Source of the DNA: Maricaulis sp048270095
GTDB taxonomy: Bacteria; Pseudomonadota; Alphaproteobacteria; Caulobacterales; Maricaulaceae
Direction: 5' to 3'
Length of the DNA stretch: 64,000 nt
Assembly (NCBI RefSeq): GCF_048270095.1
Contig: NZ_JBLWTL010000003.1
Location: 1-64,000 of the forward strand
In this document: positions 26,012 to 36,541 of the stretch, one piece after another
Numbering within the stretch: the stretch's first letter is position 1
How the letters are laid out: every line of letters starts with the position of its first letter
Translations under genes and position numbers: made by a program
The notes under the pieces: model-generated
Databases searched by the model: none
The model's input: only the letters and a program-made list of their open reading frames with translations
Told to the model about the DNA's origin: nothing

Positions 26012-26851
26012 TCAGGGTTCGACGGACGCAAGCTGGATGTCGAGCTCGGCGACCTGGATCGTCACACCGCCGAAGCCGGCCCGCGTGTGCAGCCGGACCG
26101 GCAGGTAGAAACCGTGCTCGGGAAAGTGTGCCAGCCAGATATCGAGCGGATAACGCAATTCCGCCTGTGTCGGGTAGTCCTCTGGATCATAGCCGGCGAT
26201 TGGCTCGTACCAGGCGTGGCAAAGCAAGGCCTCACCGCGCCAGGCCGGCGTCCGGATCGTCTCACTTTCCCCGGCCTCGAGGCGCAAATTATAGCGCGCC
26301 TTGCCATCGAACACCGGCAGGCTCCCAGAACACACGTCCGCTTCACCGCCCGTTCGTGCCTGTGCCAGCAGAAAGATCGCAGAGATCGGATCAATCACAT
26401 CCTCGCGTTGCTCCGCCGTCGCAGGCGGAACGCCGAGCGAACCGAAAGCTGGCATGGCCTGAGCCGACGCGATGCGGTTCTCGAACGCGATTTCGACAGC
26501 GCGAACCTTCGAGCCGGTGCGCTCGACATGGGCGTAACGCAGGGGCATCACGGCAGCGGAGGTGCGCCTGCCCTCCACCTCGGCGCGAATATCGAAATCC
26601 GTGAACAGGGCGGCCAGCCCGGCCGCCTCGACGAATGTGTCGGCGGCGTAGCGCTCCGGCTCGAGCCGGGCCGTCAGGCTGATCGCCCCGACCCGGAAAA
26701 TCAGCACCGAACTTGAATAACGCGCCGAAATGACCCGCGCACCGGGATGGAATTCGGCAGCGGCGTCAGACCCGCTCGCGAGTTCGCCAGCAGCGGACCC
26801 GGCCAAAACCAGGCTTGTGGCGGCCGCAATGACTTGAAACAATGCCGGCAT
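26012..26851 (-). CDS. DUF3108-family exported protein
   Basis: A 279-aa protein with a signal sequence (about residues 1-21) and a DUF3108-like beta-rich body. Family-like features are the repeated Y..xVLIFRVGAISLTA strand, the DPISAIFLLAQ segment near residue 150 and the VFDGKARYNLRLE strand near residue 180. DUF3108 proteins are periplasmic and of unknown function, sometimes compared with lipid-binding beta-barrels. The ATG at 26851 is chosen because GGGTGGGGATC precedes it and it opens the signal peptide; a longer reading has an implausible N-terminus. It is divergent from tamA over 199 bp, which hints at a shared envelope role. Confidence 0.8.
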   Translation of the reverse strand: MPALFQVIAAATSLVLAGSAAGELASGSDAAAEFHPGARVISARYSSSVLIFRVGAISLTARLEPERYAADTFVEAAGLAALFTDFDIRAEVEGRRTSAAVMPLRYAHVERTGSKVRAVEIAFENRIASAQAMPAFGSLGVPPATAEQREDVIDPISAIFLLAQARTGGEADVCSGSLPVFDGKARYNLRLEAGESETIRTPAWRGEALLCHAWYEPIAGYDPEDYPTQAELRYPLDIWLAHFPEHGFYLPVRLHTRAGFGGVTIQVAELDIQLASVEP

Positions 26852-27050
26852 GATCCCCACCCATTTGGTTCTAACATGGAAGCTTGCGCGACAATTGCGG
26901 TGGCAATTTGGCGTCGCAGCAGATCCTGTACACTGGCGCGGCGGGCCAGATGGATCCACCGTGCCATGCCGGCGCCAAGATGCAGAGAAACTATGACGGA
27001 ACTCGCCCGCATGCCTATATGACACAGCGTCCGCAGGAAGGTGGCCCCGC

Positions 27051-28763
27051 TTGAAGTCCCTCATCGTCTCACTTGCCGTTCTTATGGCCTGCGGTCCCGC
27101 TTTCGCGGCGCCGCTCGCAATGATTGAAGGCATTGCGGACCCGGTGCTGCGGGACGCATTGCAGGCGGCGGTCGGAGCGCGGGCGGAGAGCGAAAACCCT
27201 GCAGACGGGCCGATGCGCCAGGCGCGCACAGCCGCGGACCGGGCGCGGCGCCTGCTCAGATCCGAAGGCTATTACCGGGCGCAAGTCGATCCGCGCCTCG
27301 ACGACAACTCGCAGGCTGTCATCCACATCACACTGGGCCCCCGCGTGCGGATTGCGACAATCGACGCCGTCACCACACCCGACACCGAAGCGGCGCCCCT
27401 CGCTCGCGCCGCCATCACCTTGAGCCGCGACGCTCCGTTGCGCGCGGCCGACGTCATTGCCAGCGATGCGCTCGGGCTCGCAGCCCTGCAGGATGCCGGC
27501 TGGCCCAGCGCCGAGAGCGGAGATCGCCAGGTCAGGGTCGATCATGCCACCAACACAGCGATTGTGCAGTTTGTCTATGATACCGGGCCCTATTCGGTTT
27601 ATGGCCCGTTTGAGCTGGACGGTGACAATTGGAGGCCCGGTTTCATTGCCGCCCTGTCACCACTGACCCGTGGCGCGACAGCCAGCCGCACGCAAATCCT
27701 GGAATACCAGCGCCGGCTGGATGCGCTGACCAGCGTGCGCACCTCCCAGGTCATGCTCGGTGAAGCCGATCCCGCGACGAGCGAACGGCCGGTCCGTGTG
27801 GAACTGACGCCCGCCTCACGCCACAGTATCGAAGCCTCATTGAGCTTTGCGACGAGCGAAGGTGCCGGTGCCAATTTCGACTGGACGCGGCGCAACATGT
27901 TTCTCGGTGACGAAACCCTCACCGTGGAGGCGAGCATCGCCACCCTGCAGCAAGGGCTCGGCGCGACGCTGACCCTGCCACATTGGCGCCGCTACCAGCA
28001 GACATTGCTGTTCAGTGCCGGCGTGCAATCCCAGGAGACCGATGCGTTCGATCAGACCGGGCTCCTGGTGACCGCCGGGGTGACACGCCGGGCCGGTCAT
28101 CTCGAATATGGTGCGGGCACCCGGCTCGATATTTCGCAAGTGACCGATACGACCGGTCCGCGGGATGCCAATACGCTGGCCCTCGACTTGAGTGCCGCCT
28201 ACGACACGCGCAATAATCCGCTTGATCCGGACGAGGGCCTGCGCGCCCGGTTGCAGATCTCGCCGGCCGCGACCTTCGGCGATGTCGAGACGCGTTATGT
28301 TGGCGTTGAAGCGCGGGCCAGCAGCTATTACCGGCTCTCCGATGACCTTGTCGCCGCGGCGCGCGTGCGGATCGGGACCGTTCTGGGCACTTCGGCGGAG
28401 AGCCTGCCGGCGGATTTGCGCCTCTATGCCGGTGGCGGCGGCTCGGTGCGGGGTTATAGCTATCAGTCGCTCAGCCCGCTCGGCAGTGATGGTTCGCCAT
28501 TCGGCGGCCTGTCGGTAACGGAAACCAGCCTCGAGTTGCGCTGGCGCGCGCGGGAGCGTTGGGGCGCTGTCGCATTTCTCGATTCCGGTACGGCCTCGAC
28601 CGCATCAACGCCGGACTTTGCCGAATTCCGCTCGGCCGTCGGAGTGGGTGTCCGCTATTATTTTGATTTCGCGCCGGTCCGTTTCGACATCGCCACCCCG
28701 CTTGACCGCCGCTCCGATGATGCCGCCTTGCAGATATATTTCAGCCTCGGACAGGCATTTTGA
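27051..28763 (+). CDS. tamA: Translocation and assembly module outer membrane protein TamA
   Basis: A 570-aa Omp85-family outer membrane protein with a signal peptide (about residues 1-19, PAFAAP). POTRA-like domains fill about residues 30-260 and a C-terminal beta-barrel ends in an aromatic residue. The substrate-lock motif of Omp85 barrels is visible as GGGGSVRGYSYQSL near residue 462, with RFDIATPLDRR near the end. TamA works with TamB to insert or transport outer membrane components. It begins with TTG, preceded by AGGAAGG. The stop overlaps the tamB start (TGATG). The length matches the family (about 570-600). Confidence 0.92.
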   Translation: MKSLIVSLAVLMACGPAFAAPLAMIEGIADPVLRDALQAAVGARAESENPADGPMRQARTAADRARRLLRSEGYYRAQVDPRLDDNSQAVIHITLGPRVRIATIDAVTTPDTEAAPLARAAITLSRDAPLRAADVIASDALGLAALQDAGWPSAESGDRQVRVDHATNTAIVQFVYDTGPYSVYGPFELDGDNWRPGFIAALSPLTRGATASRTQILEYQRRLDALTSVRTSQVMLGEADPATSERPVRVELTPASRHSIEASLSFATSEGAGANFDWTRRNMFLGDETLTVEASIATLQQGLGATLTLPHWRRYQQTLLFSAGVQSQETDAFDQTGLLVTAGVTRRAGHLEYGAGTRLDISQVTDTTGPRDANTLALDLSAAYDTRNNPLDPDEGLRARLQISPAATFGDVETRYVGVEARASSYYRLSDDLVAAARVRIGTVLGTSAESLPADLRLYAGGGGSVRGYSYQSLSPLGSDGSPFGGLSVTETSLELRWRARERWGAVAFLDSGTASTASTPDFAEFRSAVGVGVRYYFDFAPVRFDIATPLDRRSDDAALQIYFSLGQAF

Positions 28764-31700
28764 TGGCGGTGCGGAACATTCCCTGGCGCGGGCTTCTGCA
28801 GGCCTTGGCACTGGGCCTCGGCCTGCTGGTGATTCTGGCGACCGGAGCGATCCTCGCCTTGAGCCACGGGCCCGGCCGCTGGCTGGTCCGGTCCTTCGTT
28901 GACGGACAGGAAATCGGCTCGATCGGGCAGGTGCAGATCGAAGGTCTGCGCGGCGATCTCCTGTCAGAGTTCTCCATCGACCGTATCGTCCTGACCGATA
29001 CGGCCGGCGTCTGGCTGGAGGCCGAATCCATCGTGGTGCGCTGGCAGCCACTCTTCCTGGTCAATGGACCGGTCCGGGTTGATCTGCTTGCAACCGAACG
29101 GGTCATGGTCGCACGGCGCCCTGATCTGCCGGACCGGGCTGATCAAGGGTCCGGCAGCGGCTTGCCGGAATTCATCCTGACCGAGGCGCGGATCGACCAG
29201 CTCGATCTGGCCGAGGGCCTGGCCGGCCCGGCCGCGCGCCTGCAAGCGCGTGGTGATATGCAATTGCAGGGCGGCGCACCGGGACAGGCTTCAATCTCCA
29301 TCCGCCGTCTGGATGCGCCGGGTGATGCCATTGACGGCCGGCTTGAAATCTTTGCGGATGGCCGGATAGACGGCCATTTCACCGCCTCCGGTGCGCCCGG
29401 CGGGCCGCTGGCCGTGCTGGCCCAAATGCCCGAAGAGCAGATCGAGATTGCCGCGGACCTGTCCGGCGACGGACAGTCCGGCAGCGGCGATTTCAGCGTC
29501 CGGATTACCGGCCGCGAACTGGCCAATGGCCAGCTGGCCTGGGCCGATAATGCCTGGCAGCTCGACAGCGCCGTTGAGCCCGGAAACTGGACCGGCCTGC
29601 CCGAGCCCCTGGCCCCCATCCTGTCGCGCGGGCGGATGAGCGCCAGCGGTTCCGTCTCGAAATTCGGCGTGCGCAACGCACAGCTGCGTGCCGATACGCT
29701 TGAGATCGACCTGGCGCTCAATGCTGCGCGGAGCTGGGATCTTGTCCTGCAGACGAGTGGCGGAGCCCTGGCGCAATTATCCGGCGGCGAGGTCAGTGCC
29801 GACTCCCTCCGTTTCGAGGGTAATGTCGATTTGATTGAAGGCTACGGCTTGAACGGCGCACTGGCCATCGAACAGCTGACCGCCGGCGAAGCGCAAATCG
29901 GTGCGATCGGCGGCCCCTTGCAGCTGCGTTATAGTTCGGGGCAGCTGGACGTCGCGGCCCAGCTCGCCCTGTCCGGTCCGGCATTGGGCGAGCGCACCCT
30001 CAATGATCTGGTCGGCGAACAGGCCACACTGACCTTCGATCTGGCGGCCGATCTCGACGCAGGCCGCTATCAGCTGACCGGTTCGCGACTCCTGGGCGCG
30101 CATATCCTGGTCGATGCTGACGGGGTCTATGGCCCGGGCAGCGACCGGATTGCGCTCAACGCCCACGCGAGGCTCGACGATCTTGGCCTTCTGACCGACC
30201 GCGCCAGCGGCCCGGTTTCCGCCGTCATGACCACGACCGGCGCCAATGAAATCCAGCTGGTGGTGGATGGCAGCGAGATCGAGACCGATGCCCGCCTTGC
30301 CAGCCTGGTCGAAGCCTTGAGCGTGACGGCCACGCTGCGCCTGGAAGAGGCTGGCTGGCGCGTTCCGGCCCTGTCGCTCAGCTCAACGCGGCTGTCGCTC
30401 GAGGCCCAGGCGCAGGGTAGCTCCGGCGACGACTGGCAAGCCAGCGGCGATCTGGCATTTTCCGGCGCACTGGAAGGCGTGGCGCTAAGCTTCTCCGGCG
30501 GTCTGGCGACAGGCTTCGAACTCAATTCGGTGGCTGGCCTGGTCACCGCGCGCACGGTCACGGCTACCGAAGCCATCGTGTTGGGCGAGACCCGCTTCAA
30601 CGCCCCGCGTCTGGCACTCAATGCCGAGTATGATGACGGCAATCTGTCCGCCGACTGGACACTCGCCGGCCGTTATGACGCCCGTGAGCTCTTGCTGGCC
30701 GGCGCGGCCGAGCAGGACGGTGCGGACTGGACACTGGCAGTGCGCGACAGTCAGTTCGGCCCGTCGGTGATCGAAGCCGATGCCAGGATCGAGCAAGACC
30801 GGCTGCAACTCAGCCTGCTGGCCGGCACCCAGGCGCGCTGGTCACTCTCGGTGGAATACAATGCCGCTCTCGAGGCTTTGCTGGATGGTGATTTCGATGC
30901 CCGGCTGGGCGTCCGGGACCTGGTCGCCGGCAGTGTTGTACTGACCGATGCCCAGGTTTCGTTGAGCGGGCCGATGGCCGGCCTCGCCCTGGAAGCCGAG
31001 CTGTCGGGGCTTGCCGGCGTACCCTTCGACCTGAATGCCACCGGCATGATCAGCCTCGACGAAGCCGGGATGCGTGCTGAATTACGCCCGGCCGGCCATC
31101 TCGGTACCAATGCCTGGTCAACGGTGGAGCCTATCCTCGCTGTGATCGCGGGCGAGGATCGCTCGCTGGGCGGGCGGATTGAATTCGGCGGCGGTGAGCT
31201 CGGCGCGCAATGGCAAGAGAGCACCGGACAGGCACAGCTGGATGTTCAGGTCAGCCGCTTGCCGATCGCCTTGATGGTCGATCTGGCGGGACTACCGGCG
31301 GTGGACGGCATGATCGATGCCAGCTCAGCCCTGCACCAGACCGGCGGCATCTGGCGCGGCAATGCCGAGCTGGTGGCAAGCGGTCTGACGGCGGCCTCGC
31401 TGGCCGACGCTCCGGAATTGCGGATCGAAAACCGCCTCACCCTCGGCGAGGATGCCCGGATCGAGAGTCTGGCGACCGGGGGCGGATTGCGCGCGCGCAG
31501 CGTCCTGACCCGCCAGGGCACGACAACGGGATTGCTGGCAATCCTCGACGGGGCAGACGCGGTCATCACCGGTAGCATCGAGGCCAGCGGTGAAATCCAG
31601 TCCCTGACGTCCCTGCTGCTGCCGATCGGCACCACACTCGCCGGCGATGCCGACATCAATCTGGCGATTTCGGGGACCCGCAGCGCACCGCAGATCGACG

Positions 31701-32818
31701 GCTCGATTGCGCTGCATGACGGGCGTTTCAACGCCGCCGAGAGCGGCACGGATATTCTCGACATCCAGCTTCTGGCAAACCTGCACAATAGCCGGATCGA
31801 GCTGGAGAGCTTTACCGCCGGTGACGGCTCGACCGGCCAGATGCACGCCACCGCCTCCGGTGTCGTCACGGCCCAGGGGCCACGCGGCGAGGCCGAGTTC
31901 AATTTCGAGAATTTCACCGCAACCCGGCGCCCCGACCTGACGGCCCGCATGACGGGCCAGACCCGCCTGACCCTGGGTGAGGACGGCTTGCTCGTCGCTG
32001 GCGAAACCCGTCTCGACCGGGTCTACGTCCAGCCCCCGGCCAATGGTGTCGCCGCCATACCGCAAATCGAGGTCGTCGAGCTGAACCTGCCCAAGAACCA
32101 GATCCGCGCTTCACGGGCCCGATTGCCGGTTCAGCTGGACTACCGGGTCTACGCCACCGACCAGATCTATTTCAACTCCTCCGGTTTCAACACGGAATGG
32201 CGTGCCGATATCCGCATTACCGGGCAGGCCAGGAAGCCGACCCTGACCGGAACAGCCAACCTGGTGCGCGGCTCGGCAACCGTCTTCAGCCGGCGCTTCA
32301 CGCTGGAATCCGGTGAGGTCGTGTTCAACGGCTCGCCGGCCGATGCGCGCGTCTCCCTGCTGGCACATTATCAGCGCGACGACTTCGAGGCCGATGTCGC
32401 GGTCGCCGGCCCGCTGATGTCGCCAAGCGTGACCCTGACCAGCACGCCGACCTTGCCCGATGACGAGATTATTGCCCGCCTCCTGTTCGACCGCTCCGCC
32501 AGCCAACTCGGCCCGTTCGAAGCCGCTCAGCTCGCCGCGCAGCTGGCCGGGCAGGACATATTCGGCTTCGTCGGCCGTTTCCGCGAACTGGTCGGCGTCG
32601 ACCGGCTCGATATCGGATCGGACGCCAATGGTGGCCTGACCGTCACCAGCGGGCGGCGATTTGGCAATGATTTCTATGTCGAGGTCGAGAGCGCCGGCGC
32701 CGCCGCGCTGAGCACGGCCAGCGTCGAGTGGACACTGACGCCGCAGCTCAGCATTCTTTCCCGCCTGAGCGCTGATACTGAAGCGTCGGTCGCGATCCGC
32801 TGGCGCCGCGATTATTGA
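28763..32818 (+). CDS. tamB: Translocation and assembly module inner membrane protein TamB
   Basis: A 1351-aa protein with one N-terminal membrane anchor (about residues 12-32) and a very long repetitive beta-helical body. It ends in the conserved TamB (DUF490) C-terminal domain: FNTEWRADIRITGQARKPTLTG, GSATVFSRRF and PDDEIIARLLFDRSASQLGPFEAAQLA. It spans the periplasm and, as an AsmA-like protein, probably moves phospholipid or helps TamA. ATG 28763 overlaps the tamA stop in TGATG. A TTG one codon earlier also reads in frame. Tight coupling with tamA supports the pair. Confidence 0.93.
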   Translation: MAVRNIPWRGLLQALALGLGLLVILATGAILALSHGPGRWLVRSFVDGQEIGSIGQVQIEGLRGDLLSEFSIDRIVLTDTAGVWLEAESIVVRWQPLFLVNGPVRVDLLATERVMVARRPDLPDRADQGSGSGLPEFILTEARIDQLDLAEGLAGPAARLQARGDMQLQGGAPGQASISIRRLDAPGDAIDGRLEIFADGRIDGHFTASGAPGGPLAVLAQMPEEQIEIAADLSGDGQSGSGDFSVRITGRELANGQLAWADNAWQLDSAVEPGNWTGLPEPLAPILSRGRMSASGSVSKFGVRNAQLRADTLEIDLALNAARSWDLVLQTSGGALAQLSGGEVSADSLRFEGNVDLIEGYGLNGALAIEQLTAGEAQIGAIGGPLQLRYSSGQLDVAAQLALSGPALGERTLNDLVGEQATLTFDLAADLDAGRYQLTGSRLLGAHILVDADGVYGPGSDRIALNAHARLDDLGLLTDRASGPVSAVMTTTGANEIQLVVDGSEIETDARLASLVEALSVTATLRLEEAGWRVPALSLSSTRLSLEAQAQGSSGDDWQASGDLAFSGALEGVALSFSGGLATGFELNSVAGLVTARTVTATEAIVLGETRFNAPRLALNAEYDDGNLSADWTLAGRYDARELLLAGAAEQDGADWTLAVRDSQFGPSVIEADARIEQDRLQLSLLAGTQARWSLSVEYNAALEALLDGDFDARLGVRDLVAGSVVLTDAQVSLSGPMAGLALEAELSGLAGVPFDLNATGMISLDEAGMRAELRPAGHLGTNAWSTVEPILAVIAGEDRSLGGRIEFGGGELGAQWQESTGQAQLDVQVSRLPIALMVDLAGLPAVDGMIDASSALHQTGGIWRGNAELVASGLTAASLADAPELRIENRLTLGEDARIESLATGGGLRARSVLTRQGTTTGLLAILDGADAVITGSIEASGEIQSLTSLLLPIGTTLAGDADINLAISGTRSAPQIDGSIALHDGRFNAAESGTDILDIQLLANLHNSRIELESFTAGDGSTGQMHATASGVVTAQGPRGEAEFNFENFTATRRPDLTARMTGQTRLTLGEDGLLVAGETRLDRVYVQPPANGVAAIPQIEVVELNLPKNQIRASRARLPVQLDYRVYATDQIYFNSSGFNTEWRADIRITGQARKPTLTGTANLVRGSATVFSRRFTLESGEVVFNGSPADARVSLLAHYQRDDFEADVAVAGPLMSPSVTLTSTPTLPDDEIIARLLFDRSASQLGPFEAAQLAAQLAGQDIFGFVGRFRELVGVDRLDIGSDANGGLTVTSGRRFGNDFYVEVESAGAAALSTASVEWTLTPQLSILSRLSADTEASVAIRWRRDY

Positions 32819-32940
32819 ACGTTTGACGCTGCGCGGCCGGGCGGTCGCCTTGCACCACCAGCCGTGGCAGAGTAGGCAGCGAGATGACGACCCGGCGGTC
32901 TTGCCGGTCCCTCAACGGGTAGCAGAACGGGTGGGCTGGA

Positions 32941-33921
32941 ATGGGTGATTTCTGGAAGCATATCATCAAGCCAGAGGGGCCCTGGGCCCGCTGGCTGATC
33001 TTCATCAGCCTGCTCGGCATTGTGATCGCCGGCGTCACCGGACATCTGGCCATTGTCAGCCAGTATCTCGATACCGAGGCGCTGACCTTCCGGGCCGGCG
33101 AATTCCATGTCAGCCCCTATGATGCCCTGCGCGCCCTGGTCCTGCTGGTGCTGATTTTCTGGGTCACGGCGGCGATTGCCGATCTGGTTCAACACCGGGT
33201 TCGCGGACTTTCGAAACTACACCCGACGACGCGGACACTCGTCTCGAAAATCTTTCAGATCGCGATTTATATCATCGCCATCCTGATCTCGATGGACGTG
33301 CTCGGCCTCAATCTGACGACGCTGACCGTGTTCAGCGGCGCGGTCGGCATTGGCATCGGCTTTGGCCTGCAGACGATCGCCTCCAACTTCATCTCCGGCC
33401 TGATCCTGCTGCTGGAACGTTCGGTCGATATCGATGATCTGATCGAATTGCCCGACGGGGTGACCGGTTTTGTGCGCAAATCGAGGGCGCGCTACACCCT
33501 GCTCGAGACCCTCGACGGCAAGGAAGTCCTGGTGCCGAACGAGGATTTCATCACCAATCGGGTGACCAACTGGACCCTCTCGACCAGCAAGGCCCGGGTC
33601 GAGATCAGTGTCGGCGTGGCCTATGGCTGTGATCTGGAGCTGGCGCATAACCTGATCCTGGAAGCCGCCACCGAGCACGCCATGTGCATGAGCGACCCGG
33701 CGCCGCAATGCTTCCTGCGCAATTTCGGTGACAGCTCGATCGACTTCATCCTGACCTTCTGGGTCGAGGATATCGTCGCCGGGCGGTGGCGGCCGCAGAG
33801 CGATGTGATGTTCGCGATCTGGCACAAATTCCGCGATAACGGCATCGAGATTCCCTTCCCGCAACGTGATCTGCATATCAAGAATGCGGCCGCCCTGAAG
33901 GAGGCCATCAATGCCCAATGA
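32941..33921 (+). CDS. MscS-family mechanosensitive ion channel
   Basis: A 326-aa inner-membrane channel with three spans (about residues 18-40, 60-82, 102-128). The pore-lining helix is recognisable as GAVGIGIGFGLQTIASNFISGLILLLERS (about 132-160), with alternating Gly and Ala as in MscS TM3. The MscS beta domain follows (DDLIELPDGVTGFV, VLVPNEDFITNRVTNW) and then the cytoplasmic alpha/beta cap. Family members open under membrane tension during osmotic downshift. It heads a tight group with the ZntB-like gene (11-bp overlap) and the cell wall enzymes, which fits an envelope-stress theme. The gap before it (32819-32940) shows no clear element. Confidence 0.92.
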   Translation: MGDFWKHIIKPEGPWARWLIFISLLGIVIAGVTGHLAIVSQYLDTEALTFRAGEFHVSPYDALRALVLLVLIFWVTAAIADLVQHRVRGLSKLHPTTRTLVSKIFQIAIYIIAILISMDVLGLNLTTLTVFSGAVGIGIGFGLQTIASNFISGLILLLERSVDIDDLIELPDGVTGFVRKSRARYTLLETLDGKEVLVPNEDFITNRVTNWTLSTSKARVEISVGVAYGCDLELAHNLILEAATEHAMCMSDPAPQCFLRNFGDSSIDFILTFWVEDIVAGRWRPQSDVMFAIWHKFRDNGIEIPFPQRDLHIKNAAALKEAINAQ

Positions 33922-34888
33922 ATTCGGCATTCTGCACGCCTGCTCGATCAATGGTGACGGACGCGGGGATGTGCTGTCCGGCGATGATGTCTCGCGCCTG
34001 ATCCGCGACGAGGCGCTCGCCTGGGTCCATCTCGACGCCGGCCATCCCGGCGCACGGGCCTGGCTCGAACGCGAGATCACCTATCTCGACCCGATCATCA
34101 TCGACGCCCTGCTGGCCGAGGAAACCCGGCCGCGCATGGTGATGTTCGAGCAAGGTGCGCTGATGATCCTGCGCGGCGTCAATCTCAATGAGGATGCCCA
34201 GCCGGAGGATATGGTCTCGATCCGGCTCTGGATTGACGGCTCCCGCATCATCAGCGTGCGCCGGCGCCGGCTCAAGGCCGTCTCCGACTTGCGCGAGCGC
34301 CTGGCCGAGGGCACGGGTCCGAAGAACGCTGCCGATTTCATCGCCATGCTCACCGCGCGCCTGTTTGAGCGTATGGAACCGGTGCTGACCGAATTGGACG
34401 AACGGCTCGACGATGTCGAGGAAGAGGTGATGGAATCACCGACGCCGGCTGCCCGCCAGGCGATCAATGCCCTGCGCAAACAGGCGATCATGTTTCGCCG
34501 CTATATCGCGCCCCAGCGCGATGTGATCGCGCATTTGCGCATCTCCGAACTTCCCTGGCTCGACGCAATGAACAAGCGCCGCCTGCAGGAAAATCTCGAT
34601 ATCGTGATCCGCTATCTCGAGGATCTCGACACGATTCGAGAGCGCGCCCAGATCGTCAAGGATGAGCTGGCCAATGGCCTGGCCGACCGCATGAACAAGA
34701 ATCTCTACGTGCTGTCTGTGATCGCCGCGATCTTCCTGCCGCTGGGCTTCCTGACCGGCCTGTTGGGCATTAATGTCGGCGGCATTCCCGGCTCCGACAA
34801 TCTCAGCGCCTTCTGGTTCTTCGTCGCCCTCCTGTTCGGCATTGGCGGCGTGCAGATTGCGGCCTTCAAATACATGAAATGGATCTAG
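33911..34888 (+). CDS. zntB: CorA-family divalent cation transporter, ZntB-like
   Basis: This 325-aa protein has a large cytoplasmic helical funnel and two C-terminal membrane spans (about residues 265-285 and 297-317). The loop between the spans reads GINVGGIPG instead of the GMN of magnesium-selective CorA. GIN is typical of ZntB, which moves zinc with protons. The start ATG overlaps the MscS gene by 11 bp, so translation is coupled. The L,D-transpeptidase gene starts two bases after its stop. Ion specificity is inferred from the loop motif only. Confidence 0.88.
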   Translation: MPNEFGILHACSINGDGRGDVLSGDDVSRLIRDEALAWVHLDAGHPGARAWLEREITYLDPIIIDALLAEETRPRMVMFEQGALMILRGVNLNEDAQPEDMVSIRLWIDGSRIISVRRRRLKAVSDLRERLAEGTGPKNAADFIAMLTARLFERMEPVLTELDERLDDVEEEVMESPTPAARQAINALRKQAIMFRRYIAPQRDVIAHLRISELPWLDAMNKRRLQENLDIVIRYLEDLDTIRERAQIVKDELANGLADRMNKNLYVLSVIAAIFLPLGFLTGLLGINVGGIPGSDNLSAFWFFVALLFGIGGVQIAAFKYMKWI

Positions 34889-34890
34889 GC

Positions 34891-36537
34891 ATGAGATGGG
34901 GGGCGTTGTTGGCCGGCCTGGCCCTCATGATCGGCGGCTCGCCCGTGATCGCGCAATCTGCCGCCGATCACGCCCCCGATCCCGCCCCCGGTCCCGCTGT
35001 CGGGGCCGTGCAGAACGAGGCCAGCGGGGCGCAACAACCGGACGCCACTCCGGTCTGGACCGGCCCTGCCGCCGAACCGGCCCTGCTGAAGGATCTGGTC
35101 ACCGCGATCCGCGCATCATCCAGTCACGGGCTCAACCCGCAAGACTATTTTCTGGCCCAGCTGGAGGCCGTCGATTCGATCCGGTCCGACCCCGCCACCG
35201 ATGCCCTCGCAACGCGTGCCGCTCTGAGCCTGGCCGGACACCTTCTGGCGGGCCGGTTTGATCCGCTTCGCTTCGAACCTGACTGGACAGCACCGCGCCG
35301 CACCCGCGATCTACACGCCTGGCTGGACCTGGCCAGGGCCAATGGCGACATCGCCGCCCGGCTCGAGGCCCTCGCGCCGGACGAGCCGGGCTATACAGCC
35401 TTGCGCAACGCGCTGCCGCGCTTTGAGGCGATCGTCCAGGCTGGCGGCTGGCCCCCGATCGACGCGGGGCCGGAATTGCGGCCCGGTGATCGCGGTCCGC
35501 GGGTCGCGCAGCTAAGGGCCCGGCTGGAGGCCAGTAGCGATCTGGTGCCGCTGTCCATCCCCGCCGAAACCGGCGAGCAGGCAAGCGACGTCGCCGACCC
35601 GGTCACGCCAGAATCCAGCAGCGCCGAGCCCGCCGATCCGGAAGTCTTCGACGCAATCCTGCAAACCGCCGTCGAAGCTTTCCAGCAAGCCAGCCGGCTC
35701 GATGTCGATGGCCGCGTCGGCAGCCAGACCCTGCACGAGCTGAATCTGGGCGCGGACCATCGCGTCGCCCAGATCCGCGCCAATCTCGAACGTTATCGCT
35801 GGCTGCCCGCGGATATGGGCCGGCGGCATATCCGGGTGAATATCCCGGACTTCTCGCTTGAGGCCCGCACTGAAGGCGTGGTCGAGCGCCGCCACGACGC
35901 CATCGTCGGCCTCAGCTACCGGCCGACGCCGGTCTTTTCGGCGGAGATGACCTATATCGTCGTCAATCCCTGGTGGGAGACGCCCAGAAGCATCGCCGTG
36001 CGCAATGAATTGCCGCTGTTTCGCCGGGACCCGGGTGCGGTTACCCGGCTGGGCTTCCAGGTGCTGGACCGTGACGGCAATGTGGTTGATCCCGCACTGA
36101 TTGACTGGAATACCGTGCCGGCGCGCGACTTCCCCTACCGGCTGCGTCAGGCCCCCGGCCCGCTCAACGCGCTGGGCGAGGTCAAGCTGATCTTCCCCAA
36201 CCCGCACAATGTCTATCTGCACGACACCTCCAATCGAGAACTGTTCGCGCATAACCGGCGTTGCTATTCATCGGGCTGCGTCCGGCTACGCGATCCGTTC
36301 GAGCTGGCCGATTGGGTGATCGCCGAAACGCCGGACCTGACACCGGAGGGGCTGCGCGAAATTGCCGCCGGAAATTCCGAGACCCGCCTGCCTCTGGCCG
36401 AGCCGATCCCGGTCTATCTCCTTTACTGGACAGCCGTGCACGACCCGTCGACTGGTATCCGCTTCATCGCAGACCTATATCAAAAGGATGATGAGTTGAT
36501 TGCGGCGCTGGAGATTACTCCATCGCCCATGGAGTAG
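34891..36537 (+). CDS. YcbB/LdtD-like L,D-transpeptidase, first copy
   Basis: This 548-aa periplasmic enzyme probably forms 3-3 cross-links in peptidoglycan. A signal peptide (about residues 1-21, PVIAQ) is followed by a YcbB scaffold domain, a peptidoglycan-binding module (FQQASRLDVDGRVGSQTLHELN, about 267-288) and the YkuD catalytic domain. His444 in YLHDT and Cys463 in SSGCVR form the active site. It carries a roughly 30-residue acidic, Pro/Ser-rich insert (about 228-252) absent from the second copy. ATG 34891 is chosen for the signal peptide; an ATG four codons earlier overlaps the previous gene. The next gene starts 4 bases after its stop. Confidence 0.92.
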   Translation: MRWGALLAGLALMIGGSPVIAQSAADHAPDPAPGPAVGAVQNEASGAQQPDATPVWTGPAAEPALLKDLVTAIRASSSHGLNPQDYFLAQLEAVDSIRSDPATDALATRAALSLAGHLLAGRFDPLRFEPDWTAPRRTRDLHAWLDLARANGDIAARLEALAPDEPGYTALRNALPRFEAIVQAGGWPPIDAGPELRPGDRGPRVAQLRARLEASSDLVPLSIPAETGEQASDVADPVTPESSSAEPADPEVFDAILQTAVEAFQQASRLDVDGRVGSQTLHELNLGADHRVAQIRANLERYRWLPADMGRRHIRVNIPDFSLEARTEGVVERRHDAIVGLSYRPTPVFSAEMTYIVVNPWWETPRSIAVRNELPLFRRDPGAVTRLGFQVLDRDGNVVDPALIDWNTVPARDFPYRLRQAPGPLNALGEVKLIFPNPHNVYLHDTSNRELFAHNRRCYSSGCVRLRDPFELADWVIAETPDLTPEGLREIAAGNSETRLPLAEPIPVYLLYWTAVHDPSTGIRFIADLYQKDDELIAALEITPSPME

Positions 36538-36541
36538 TCTG